A stretch of 64,000 nucleotides of DNA. Source: Scedosporium boydii. Taxonomy: Eukaryota; Ascomycota; Sordariomycetes; Microascales; Microascaceae. Shown one piece after another: positions 1 to 9,993 of the stretch. How positions within the stretch are numbered: the stretch's first letter is position 1; each line of letters opens with the position of its first letter. Where the stretch lies: contig NJFT01000024.1 in assembly GCA_002221725.1 (NCBI GenBank), positions 1 to 64,000 of the forward strand, given 5' to 3'. The position numbers were made by a program, and so were the translations under genes. The notes under the pieces were generated by a model. The model did no database searches and had not been told where the DNA came from. It was given only the letters and a program-made list of their open reading frames with translations.

Positions 1-96
1 ACCTCCTCCTCTAGCACCTCCTCCTCCAGCACCTCCTCCTCCAGCAGCAGCAGCAGCAGCAGCACCACCACCACCTCCTCCTCCTCCTCCTCCTCC
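1..96. repeat. Trinucleotide microsatellite (TCC/ACC and AGC runs)
   Basis: Nearly uninterrupted TCC, ACC and AGC triplets cover the first 96 bases. In the minus-strand frame they encode poly-Gly (GGA/GGT) and poly-Ala (GCT) tracts of the cysteine-rich protein. The tract runs off the window edge, so its full length is unknown. Confidence 0.9.
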
Positions 97-1908
97 AGGC
101 CCCTGACTTCCCAAAATGGTGGTCCCGTCTACATGCAAGATATCAAAGGGATGCGCAAGCCGGCGTATCCTCTGCGACTGGCCTCCTCCCTGCGTAGGCA
201 CGGTCACCAAGGTGGGCGTGAAAGTATCATCCTCACGTCTCCAAAATAGCGAGTTTCCGCCAACGCCGGTCGTTACACAGAGTTGCGCGTCGTTGGAAAA
301 TAGATAAGGTGGGATCCAGCCCCTACCAGGCCGTTGGTATACGCCCGGGTATGTCCCCTGGATCCACGCTTCTCGATTTCTAAGCCTGGTTATCATAGTA
401 TTGTGGTTGGCCTGATCTGGGGGGTAATTGTGGTTGATTGTCCCTGGGTTGGGGCCGACCATCAGTCGGGTTGGATCGCGCAGACGGCGATCGTTGTCAT
501 CAGCTCCATTGGGACCACAGCCCATGGCCAAATAGTAGTTTGCACTGCTGTCGCCGACGTGTCTGTCGGCCATGAAGGTACCAAAGCCCCATTGAAGCAT
601 CCTGGTCGCCAAGCCGGGAGGAGTAGTATAAGCTTGGTCGATGGATTCGCAGTTGTCCTGGGTGTTGTTTCTCTGGCAGGCGCCGCAGGGCCGCGAATGC
701 TCGCAGTGAAGGTTGGCATCCTTGCATGGTCGACACTTTTTGAATCCTCTGAACGGGTTACTGCGAAGGCGTCCGGCGCTGGTGTGAAGATCCCAGAACG
801 GCCAGATTATGCGAGCATTCCCTACCACCGGCTGATCCGGATTGTTATGATCTAACTCGGTGCAAACGATGGCGAGTGCTGCGCAGTTATGGCAAGCGTT
901 TCTCGGTGCACCGGCATAAGTATAGCATTTAGTATTTGTGAAGTAGCAAAATTCACATGTCCTGCGACCGGTCACCTCCTCGTCGGCGGTATCCTCAAAG
1001 TCTAACTTGCGACCGTTTCCATTGCTAGGCCTGTCGCCTCTAACATCCGAATCTTCGGGGAGTTCTGGGTTTAAGTCTGTGATGAGTCCATCCGCGTTGC
1101 GAAGAGGGAGCAAACCGGCGAACGGAAGGGGGTTATCGTACTGATGATGAAGCGGCAGCTGTCTTCCATGCTGGCTCATGACTCGGCCTTCATGGGTCTC
1201 TGGCGTGTCCGGAGTCTCTGACCAGGTGCTGCACAGGTGCAATGCATTGGGGTTGTTGGCTGCGATCGTGGCGCATTCGACGCACCTGCGTCCCGACCCG
1301 TACTCGACCGTGGATCGGACCCAAGAGCATATCCTCCCGGCTTTGACGCATGGTCTGCATATGATTCGGAAACCTCGCTCCAACGCCCTGTGAAATTCCC
1401 GCTCTTTGAGTTTATCCGAGTTAAGTACCTTACAGTCTTTTTTCAGTGCGGCGCAGGCTGCACACTCGACGCTTAGCTCGCGGTCCACGTCGCAGACGCG
1501 GCCTTCCGCTGCGCACGAGTTGCACTGCCAGGCGTCAAAGTTCTCAAATAGCCCCAGGGCGCCTGGTAGCCTTTTTCTCTCCATGCCTTTTAAACGATCT
1601 TTACCATTTTCAACTACTTTGATCATGCACCAGTGACCGAAGCTGCCAGGAAGGTTGTCGTGTCTTAAGCGTGAGCAGGTGTCGCATTCTCTGGCGGTGG
1701 TGGCATCGACGTTACAGTCCTGAATTTTGAACCGTTGGCAGTAAAGGCAGCTTTGGTTGGGATTGGGGCGAGGTTTCTTACCCCGAGGATCGTCGGGATC
1801 TCCATCATCACTTTCTCCGTGGTCGCTGCGCGGCCTCTTCCCAAGCGTTGTGCTCGTGTCTTGCGGTTGTGTCGTAAGGGTAGCGGATGACGTCGCTTCC
1901 GCCGACAT
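1..1908 (-). CDS. Cysteine-rich protein with five Zn2Cys6-type modules (partial, C-terminus off the window)
   Basis: The frame is open for 636 codons from ATG 1908-1906 to the first base of the window, so the 3' end is missing. An in-frame TAA lies upstream near 1959, and no splice site is needed. Five cysteine modules follow the fungal binuclear-cluster pattern (C-x2-C-x6-C-x5-12-C-x2-C-x6-8-C). Residues 129-159, 318-349 and 392-420 match strictly. Residues 54-94 and 184-226 match with longer spacers before the last cysteine. A basic stretch (residues 24-47, KRPR and GKKPRP) could be a nuclear signal. The visible end (605-636) is almost pure Gly and Ala from trinucleotide repeats. Known family members are transcription factors, nearly always with one N-terminal module. 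Here the first loops have few basic residues, so DNA binding is uncertain. Function unknown; nuclear zinc binding is inferred. Confidence 0.8.
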   Translation of the reverse strand, partial: MSAEATSSATLTTQPQDTSTTLGKRPRSDHGESDDGDPDDPRGKKPRPNPNQSCLYCQRFKIQDCNVDATTARECDTCSRLRHDNLPGSFGHWCMIKVVENGKDRLKGMERKRLPGALGLFENFDAWQCNSCAAEGRVCDVDRELSVECAACAALKKDCKVLNSDKLKEREFHRALERGFRIICRPCVKAGRICSWVRSTVEYGSGRRCVECATIAANNPNALHLCSTWSETPDTPETHEGRVMSQHGRQLPLHHQYDNPLPFAGLLPLRNADGLITDLNPELPEDSDVRGDRPSNGNGRKLDFEDTADEEVTGRRTCEFCYFTNTKCYTYAGAPRNACHNCAALAIVCTELDHNNPDQPVVGNARIIWPFWDLHTSAGRLRSNPFRGFKKCRPCKDANLHCEHSRPCGACQRNNTQDNCESIDQAYTTPPGLATRMLQWGFGTFMADRHVGDSSANYYLAMGCGPNGADDNDRRLRDPTRLMVGPNPGTINHNYPPDQANHNTMITRLRNREAWIQGTYPGVYQRPGRGWIPPYLFSNDAQLCVTTGVGGNSLFWRREDDTFTPTLVTVPTQGGGQSQRIRRLAHPFDILHVDGTTILGSQGPGGGGGGGGGGGAAAAAAAGGGGAGGGGARGGG

Positions 1909-2792
1909 GATGCGAGCGGAGAAGAACGGCACCGCGCTGTTCAGACCTTGGCTGTGTTATTCTGTCTTGCTTTACGCAGTTGGTGCCAAATCGCCTTGTT
2001 CAATGAGAAACTGGAAGGCTCCTCCATACCATTCTCTTGCTCCAGTCCTTGAACTAGATTATATGTATTCATATCGACCGTTAACCATTTCTCCATCCTG
2101 GGTCTTCTTTGAAAGGCTCTAAAGAATGTGTCTTCCTTCGAATCCGGGGCGACCAAGCCTGGATTTCCGGACATTGGAAATGGACGCGTTGATAGTACCT
2201 TGTGTGTTATCATACGGAATGTCTGCCGGTTTCTACTTGACGAGCTCATTGCCTTTGTATTCAGAAACGTTTGTCGGATTCCTTCTACTTTCTTTTTCAT
2301 AAACGATTTACATTGCCCGGAAGTGGGCGAGTGATGGGAAGAAGGGATTGGAATGTGCCGCAGTACGTCTTTGCTATGGGCCCCAAACAATATATGGTCT
2401 TGCGGTTTTCTTAGACGTGTGCCTTTCATAGCTGATAAAGAAAGATCTTTTTAAGAGGAACGCAAAAGAGACGTTCGAGACTCTATTTACTCTGCTGGCG
2501 ACTACGACTGTAACATTATGAATGGCGTGGAGACTTGCAACGGCTTGAAAGACATCACACGAATGAGTCGAGGGACTTGGCACACTCGCAAACATCAATT
2601 GATACATTTTATTCTTAGCCCAAGGTGTACCTACGCTCAAGGTCAAAACCTAAGAATGTTGGCTCAAACCTGAATCGAGAAAAAGAGCTTTCAGAAAACA
2701 TTGAACCTAATCCCTCCTTTGAGCCCCTGACCTCTACTTCCCAACGTCAACGGTGCCCGAGCGGAATCAAAGGTCACGAAGATTCGGCACGT
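1909..2792. other. Intergenic spacer, no supported gene
   Basis: This is the spacer between two minus-strand genes. It holds the promoter and leader of the cysteine-rich gene. A 162-codon minus-strand frame (1941-2429) starts with ATG but has no recognisable domain and was not called. Confidence 0.6.
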
Positions 2793-5141
2793 TCATCCCC
2801 TCAAAATCTTCATAGCCTTGGCCAGATCCTCCCGCCTCCTCTTGAGCGTATCTCTCTGCGCCCGAGTCTTGTGCGAATCTCCAACAAGCATCTCGAGCTG
2901 GCCGGAGCTCAGACCGATGACCCATTCCTGGCTAAACACCTTGAGGGGCGTATCGCAGCCGTTCATGAGGCAGTAGTCGACGGCTTGCATGTAGAGATTA
3001 TCTAGGAACCTCTCGGCAGCGACCTTATAGTATGATTCCAGAGCGTCGTGAATCTCGTCTTTGAAATGGTCGATGCTGGCCTTTTGATCGCTGAACTGGA
3101 CGATCGAGCTGAGGTCGATGGTGATCGCGTTCTCTGAATGCGGCGAGGCCCTACTTCTAGACCGGAGCGCCTCGCCGAGGCGAACGGATCGGGCTTTGTT
3201 GACTTCGCTGCTATAGTCGTGGTTCAGTGTGTAAGGGCTCAGGCTCCGCTCGACCTTTGTCAGAAATACCGCCTTTTCAAGACTGGCCTTGTAGCGTTCG
3301 ATGACCTCATCGGCGATGAAAGACCAGATCTCATCGTCCAATCCACTCGGGCACAGGATATTGAGGGCGCGGCGGATGAAGGCGTGGATGGCCCCGATGC
3401 AGTCGCTGACGTAGGCTTTGGCAAAGTCCTCCCAGCGGTTAGACTGCTCCTTGAAAGCACTGCAGAGGATGGAGGCGCCAAAAGAGCAGAGTTCAGGGCC
3501 GCGGTTACGTTTGTAGATATCTTTGATCCAGTCCTCGATGCCGATCTGGGGGTTGTTGAAATCGGGGAGAGAGTGGAGAAAATCGGACAGGCCATCGTCT
3601 TCGAGGAAAGACGAAGTATCTGTATCTTCTGAACTGTTGGAGACAACACTGAAATCACTGCCGATGGCTCCATTCAAATCCTGGGGAATCATAGCCGCCA
3701 CAAGCGAGGCACTACTTTCCTTGACGTCCTCCAATTTTGTCTGATTCTCTTTCGTCGTAAACATCCACTCATGGCCTTTCTCTTCAAATTCGGTGACTAG
3801 GTCGTCGGCCCGATTAACAATGATGGTGCTCAGTCTCAACTCCGGGTTCTTGTCGAAAGCGTCATCCTGGACATAATGTCCCATGACGGCCGAGGTAACT
3901 AGCGTCTGGAACTTGCCCGCAATCGAGCTCAGGTATGTCCTTTGCTCTGTCTCGGTCTCGCGAGGCGATCCGAGAGCATCGAGATCATGCTCGTTCTTTT
4001 TCTGCAGCTCGATAACTTCCTGGCGGAGTGGGATAAACTCGCGCTTAGTGATTTCGCTCAGAAGCTGCGTCAGCTGAGCCTTGAGGGCGGCGATACCGAC
4101 ACGCTCTCTCGGCAGCGTGTTCCAGGGGGCTTCGTTGAACATGAGCTCCCGCTGTTCAGGCGTCTTATAGGCATCGTCGTCGTCGGCCCCGCGGTTACAA
4201 ACAACGTAGTAACCGAGGGTGAGGGGCTTTTTCTTGCCCAGAACGAGGTTACAGACGACGTTCTTTCCGCTGCGCTCCTTGACGATGTCAGGCTTGGTCA
4301 GGACACCGAGGGTACGCTCGCCCTTGGGGTCGTAGTCCTCGGCGAGAGAAAGGATCTCTTGTGTAGCAATGTCGACGTTGCTGGGGAGGACGGCAAGAAT
4401 GATGGTGCGGCGATCTTTGACGTAGTTCTCTACCATTTTGCGGACCATTTCTATGTCGCTTTTAGTGGTAGCGCCCTGAGGGTTTCGGAAGATGCCGGGA
4501 ACATCAATGATTGTGAGATAATCCTCCTTGGGACTACGGATTTCGATTTTGAGAACATCATCAGTGAACACCGTGCCAGTGGAGTTGTTCACATCGTTGA
4601 TGTCAGTCCGAATTCCAAGACAAGCGTTGACCTGGACCAATTGTTAGATACTCGACAACATGAATTTATGTTCGCCCTTCCAAAGTAACGACTATGAGGG
4701 CGTACCTCTCTCAAAAGCTCTGGGAACTTGACGCGAAACTGCTCGGGAGTCAGAGAGGGACGCTTGAACTCCGCAAGTTTCTTCTTCCGCTCAATAGTAG
4801 CGCTAGGACCCGGAAGCAGGCTAATCTCGACACGAGACTCATCATCCCTACGAGAGGTGATCTGGGTAGCGTAGCGAGTGCAGAGCTCAGCGTCGGTTGG
4901 GAAGGGAATGTTGGTCAGGGACTCGAGAAGGGAGGACTTTCCCGAGCTCTGGTCTCCAACAACAACCATCTATGTCAAAGAATCAGCAGTGTGATTCAGG
5001 GGTCCCGGGGGACAGGAGATCTTCTTTCCGGGGGAATAAAAGGGGACGAACCTGGGGGAGGGGAACCATAGAGCCAACGTTGAGCTCTCGAAGCTGGTCA
5101 ATCTTCGAGAGGAGAGCTGCACTCCCAATCAAGTCCGACAT
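2793..5141 (-). CDS. Dynamin-like (Mx/dynamin superfamily) GTPase
   Basis: Three exons (5052-5141, 4706-4969, 2793-4631) joined by phase-0 GT-AG introns of 82 and 74 nt give 730 residues. The GTPase domain shows G1 GDQSSGKS (35-42), the switch-I TR pair near 61-62, G3 DVPG (161-164), G4 TKPD (230-233) and a G5-like VVCNRG. A long helical middle/stalk region and a C-terminal GED-like segment follow. There is no pleckstrin-homology or proline-rich domain, so it resembles the fungal Mx-like group rather than Vps1 or Dnm1. Family members self-assemble on membranes and use GTP hydrolysis to remodel them; the target membrane is not evident here. The start gives the usual short bundle segment before G1. 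An Asp run after the G5-like motif is unusual. Confidence 0.9.
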
Positions 5142-6835
5142 TATGGCGTCCTGTCAATGAATGATGGGAATTGTCCGTATTACTTTAAGAAAGGAGTGAG
5201 GCCTGCTTCCTGGTTAGTGCCTAGCTTTGGGGCAAGTGTGATTAGAAAGAGAAAATATGGGAGTCTGGTTTGGACTTGAAGAAAACAAGGACGTGGGAAA
5301 AACTCGTCTTCGAAGTGAGAATTTTCCAACTTTTTATACTCGTCAATCCTCGGAAGGAAGAACCCATTTACCTTAACTCACTGCTGGGCCTCCATCTCCC
5401 CTTCCCATAACCTTCACTTTTCTAGTGAAACAGACTGCGTTTGGTTCCGAATCCTCACAAGCCAACCGTTGGTCTACTGCAAGAAGGACGGTGAGCCTCA
5501 CACCCTCTCGAAGGTTCTCTCCAATGCAACCAACCTTGATGGGATCCAGAAAGGCCCAACCAGGGCCACCATAAATGGCGAATTTACACTTCAGGCTTGG
5601 GTAGTTCCTCATTAACCTGTGGGCATCCGACGTTAAAGGTGTTGGTGATGTTAGTCCGCGCTGTGGCGGTGAGAATCCCACGGCCTGGCAAACGACCCAG
5701 GGGCCGTTATCTCAGGCGAATCCCCCAGAAGGGGCCTCCAATGCGTTTGATATGAATCAATTGTCGTTTATCTGTCCATCTGATGTCAATAAAAGCTGTA
5801 GAACCCAATCTTGCCAGATTGACTGATACAGAGACTTGTGCTCGACCTTCAGTTATCTCCCCTCTCAAACATCATGATTCAAAATTATTGAGCATTAATT
5901 GGTGATTTTCTGTTAGATGCCCACCCTCCTCTCCGTGTCCTGTGTTGGCCGCCCCATGCAGGCTTCCACAATCGCTGGGCCTCCCACCGGAAGTCGGCCT
6001 GGTTGGCTGGCCTTCCAACACCCATTCAGAAATGGATAATTTCCAGCCATACGAAGCGCAGAATCGAGCCACCCACTATCCCTCGGCGTTGGTTGCAATT
6101 CGAAGGCATCCCTCGCTCGTCTCAACGTTGCACAGCCTCGGGCGTCCTGTCCTATCCTGTCCTTCTCCGAGCCCCTCCTGCGCCCTTCCAAGCGCATTGA
6201 CGGTCGGATAGGGTTGATCCAATCTAGAATGAGAAAAAAAGAAAAGCTAAAATAAGAAAAATAAAATAAAATAAAAGTTGTCGACCTTGGTGTAGCGTAA
6301 CTGACTGAGTGTCAAAGTACCGGCGCTTGCGGCCCCCCGCCCAACACATTGTGGGGCCGGGCCGGTTGGAGGGAGGCCGAGCTCCGGGCTTATCCAGGGA
6401 GTAACAACTAAAAATCTAAAAAGCGAGGACAAAAATAGCTTCACTCGTCATGCGAGGATCAACTTGACACATTAGTGAAATTCTTATTTAAAGGAGTGTG
6501 TATCTGGGTATCTAGTCCACCTCAAAAAATAGAAGGGAGAGAGAAAAAAAATCATGCAAGCAGTGTCATCGCGTCATTCCAGACATCAAATGGAAAAAAA
6601 TAACAAACATTAGCCCTTACGTCCTTTCATCGTGGGATCGGACTCGTTGCCCCCTTTTTCCAATTCCAATTCCAATACGTATTACCATAGGAGATTAAAA
6701 TGCCAGAAAATCATTCCAGTAACCCAACATAGAATCCAACTCATAATATGAAATGAAACAAAGGAGATGATGCTCGGCGTCAATGCCAGAGCTTTCAAAC
6801 ATGCCAAAGAGCGGAACTGAGGCTACCAGTTCCAC
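5142..6835. other. Intergenic spacer
   Basis: This 1.7-kb stretch separates two minus-strand genes. Short overlapping open frames occur on both strands, none with a domain or coherent codon use. The part at 6230-6660 is A-rich on the plus strand and probably includes the 3' untranslated region of the wall-protein gene. Nothing else seen. Confidence 0.55.
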
Positions 6836-9525
6836 TTAAACAAAGAAGAAGATGAGTCCGCTAATGACGGGCAAGATGAACGAGACGAGTCCAGGCACGA
6901 GTGAAACTCCCAGCGCTGTAACCACTGTAGACGGGGTCGCAGTACCACCGCCGACTCCACCCGTACCGGTTCTTGTGCCGGCACCGGCGCTAGGCTCAGC
7001 ACTGCCGGAGGGTTCGCCCGGGGAAGAAGCGGCCCCCGATTCGCTAGGAGATATAGCATCAGCGGTCGTAACGCCCGTAACCCCACTTCCCGTGGCAGTA
7101 GGCGCGGGCCCAGGTTCACTTCCACCACCTTGGCTCGGACTTGGGTTCGCCCCGCCGCCCGAGCTCGGCGTGATAGGCACAGGAGCAGTATTCGTATTAA
7201 TCTGATCTTGCGTCCTCGTGTCAACATCCGGCTGCGACCCCGTAACAATCGGCTCCGGCCCAGCGGGACTACTGGACTGAATCGGCGTGCCCGCGTCGCC
7301 CTCGCAGTAATTTATAAACTGCTTAAACTTGTCGTCCAGGTACGTCCGGCCCGAGTCCTTCACGCCGCCGGAGTTGTCCTCGACGCAAGCGTTGCAGGTA
7401 GCCAGCTCGAGGCGGAATTGCGATCCTTGCCTGCAGAGGGCGTCTGTTTTGCCCGTCTTGGTGGATTCGAGGTAGGCGTTGTTGCAGTCGGCGAAGCAGA
7501 CTTCGGGGTAGATGGTGCCGTCGCGCTTGACGAGGCTTCGGCGGATGTAGTGCGGGTGCTTTTTAGAGGAAGACGAGGGTGGGGAAGTCTCTTGAGGGGG
7601 TGGGTAGTGCGTGAGGGTGGATTGGGACTCGTAGTTGCCCGTGGTTATGGTGGTCTTCTTGCCGTGGATCTTGGTGACGATGACCTCGGGCGGCTCGAAG
7701 ATGTCGAAGGAGAGACCGAAGGCTCGGGGGTCGAGGTTGAAGTATCCGTCCGTTGGCGGGTACCAGTCCGTGTCGTTCTCTGGCCAGTGGACCTTGTTGA
7801 CGGGCGGAGCTGGGATACAGTATTTGGGCTCGCAGACGAAGTTGTCTGCCGGAGAATCTGCCCAGAGGTTACAGCCATCAGGCTTGGGCGGGCTGCAGAT
7901 GTAGCCCGGTCGGCAGCCCCAGGTGAGATCCGAGTGGCGGTCAAGTTCAGCGGGCGGAGGACTGCCGGGGCTCGCTAGGTTAGTTGGGGCCGGACAGACC
8001 GATGCTTCGGTGATGGTCAGCGTGGTGGGCCCAGCTCCGGGGAGGGTAACTGTTGGACCAGGGAGAGTCACCGTCGGTCCTGGTGGGCCGGGTTGAGTGA
8101 CAGTAACGGGAACGGAGGAAATAACAGTGGTGACGACTGTGGAGAGCTCCGTGGTAATGACGGTCGTAATGACGGTTTCTCCAATGGTGATGGTGACGGG
8201 GTACGATGTCGGGATGGTGAGCGTCTCGATAACTGTGGTAGGCACGAAGAATGTTGTGGGGACTTCGACAGTCGTGGGCTTGTCGACCGTGACGGATTTC
8301 TCCACGGTAACGGGGTAAGACGAGACCTCGACCACAATTCTCTCCGTAGTGATGGTCGAGTACAGGGTCGTCGAGTCTACTACAGTGTAAGGGATGCTCG
8401 TCGTGATAGTCTTGGTGGAATACTCAGTCGTCGACCAATAATCAGTGGTGGGCACCAGAACCGTCGTCGGCTCTACGATAGTGGTTGGCTCAACAATAGT
8501 GGTCGGCTCCACGATAGTAGTCGGCTTTTCCACCGTGACGGGATAAGACGAGACTTGGGTAAGAACCTCCGTCGTAGTGAGAGTTGAGTAGAGCGTAGTC
8601 GAATCTACCACGGTATACGGGATGCTGGTCGTAATCGTCAGGGTCGAATACTCGGTCGTCGACCAAAACTCGGTAGTAGGAACCACGACCGTCGCCGTCG
8701 CCGTCTTCGATTCCACGACGGTCTGCGTGTTCGTCACGGTATTGTGGAGGGTCTCTGTTACCGTACGGCAGTACTCATTGTCTTCGACGGTAAATTCATT
8801 GATTTCAGCGAGATAGTAGGCATAGGCCGTGGCAGAAGGTATACAGCTCTTGTAGGACGTGACGGTATACGGCACCGACTAAAATCTCAAGTTAGTGAGA
8901 TACCAGAGGAGAGAGAGATTTAAGAAAAGAAGAACGGAGATCCCCTCAAAAAAGAGACCCAAAATTGCGTACCTTGGTGACTTCGACTGTAGAGTAGCGA
9001 TCGCTTCCAACAGTGACAGTGTCATGGACGGTATCGTGGACGGTGTCGTGGATGGTTGTCGGGACTACCGAGGCGGCATACTCGGTTGTAGTTACCGTCT
9101 GTGTAACTGTTTGAGAAACCGTCGTCGTCGTCGTTGTGCTGGAAGCTCTGGTTGTCAGCTAGGAAAGCTCAAAAGATTTTAAATCCGAATAAATAAATAA
9201 TTCAAAATAAAACAAAAAAAACTCACGTAGAAACCTGTGGAGGATGGCCGTGGTCCCCACCACCGCAGAGCTTGTCGCACGCTTTGCAGATGTACGGCAA
9301 GCCAAGCGACAGATCTATTCCCACAATCCCACCCAGCTCTACGCTACCTTCGACACTAATGCCAGTGTCTGTCGACGATCCGGCATCAATGGTGATATTA
9401 ACGGGCTCGGTGCGCTGGAGCAGCGGTCTTCTTTCATCTTCGAAATCGGGTTCGGCGGTGGCGGTGGCGACCGTTAATAACCCGGCGAGGGCTCCGAAAG
9501 CCGCCCAGGCCCGGGGACGCGGCAT
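6836..9525 (-). CDS. Secreted Thr-rich repeat protein, probable GPI-anchored cell-wall protein
   Basis: Three exons (9227-9525, 8973-9147, 6836-8878) give about 838 residues. The start provides a signal peptide (residues 1 to about 24, ending ATA-TA-E). Then come a short Cys-containing segment (CKACDKLC), a Thr/Val-rich stalk with two imperfect copies of a roughly 70-residue repeat (about residues 220-360) plus three tandem PTTIVE units, and two Cys-rich regions (about 479-510 and 610-670). A Ser/Gly/Pro-rich tail ends in a hydrophobic segment at the very C-terminus, as in GPI-anchor signals. Such proteins are heavily O-mannosylated and displayed on the wall or plasma membrane. Intron 1 has two donor/acceptor pairs that both keep the frame (GTGAGT with the later AG is preferred). 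No enzymatic domain was recognised, so the role is inferred as structural or adhesive. Confidence 0.8.
8469..8522 (-). repeat. 18-bp tandem repeat, three copies, inside the wall-protein gene
   Basis: Three head-to-tail 18-bp units at 8469-8486, 8487-8504 and 8505-8522 differ by a few bases each and encode the PTTIVE hexapeptide three times. Confidence 0.9.
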
Positions 9526-9993
9526 CCCGAAGTTGACTCCCGTGTGGGGGAACGGCTAACGACAGACAAAGAACAAGCCTGTTAAAAAGCGAAAGGAACA
9601 AAAAAAGAATGTAAAAAAAACACTCGGAAGACCTAGAGACCGAAGCGAGGAAGAAACAATGCCACACACTTAAAACGAGTGAGTGAAAGAGCGTGGAGAG
9701 AGTATGTTGGCAACCGTGGAGGAGGAGGAGGAGGGCGGTGTGCGTCTGCGCGATGCGTATTATTTATTATAGCTGGAGCTCTTCTTTCCAAGAACTGCAA
9801 GGCAAAGAACTACGTTGGGCAAAAGCTTGGATATGTATACTACATGTGCCTGAGGATTATTGGGGAAGGGGGAGTGCAAGAGAGAAAAAAAGCCTAGAGC
9901 GGAGCTGAGCATTCTCGAGCTGGCGATTGGTTGAAGTTCCCTTTTTTTGGGTGCACTTGTTCGGACAGCTCGAGCCGGCGTCGGTCAGATGGG

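Noticed and set aside
1941..2429. 162-codon minus-strand ORF starting with ATG, just upstream of the cysteine-rich gene
   Set aside because: No domain, no homology-like motif, and no good splice donor joining it to the next gene; more likely leader or chance.
7130..7978. 282-codon plus-strand ORF and similar frames opposite the wall-protein gene
   Set aside because: Antisense shadow of the repeat-rich, GC-biased coding strand.
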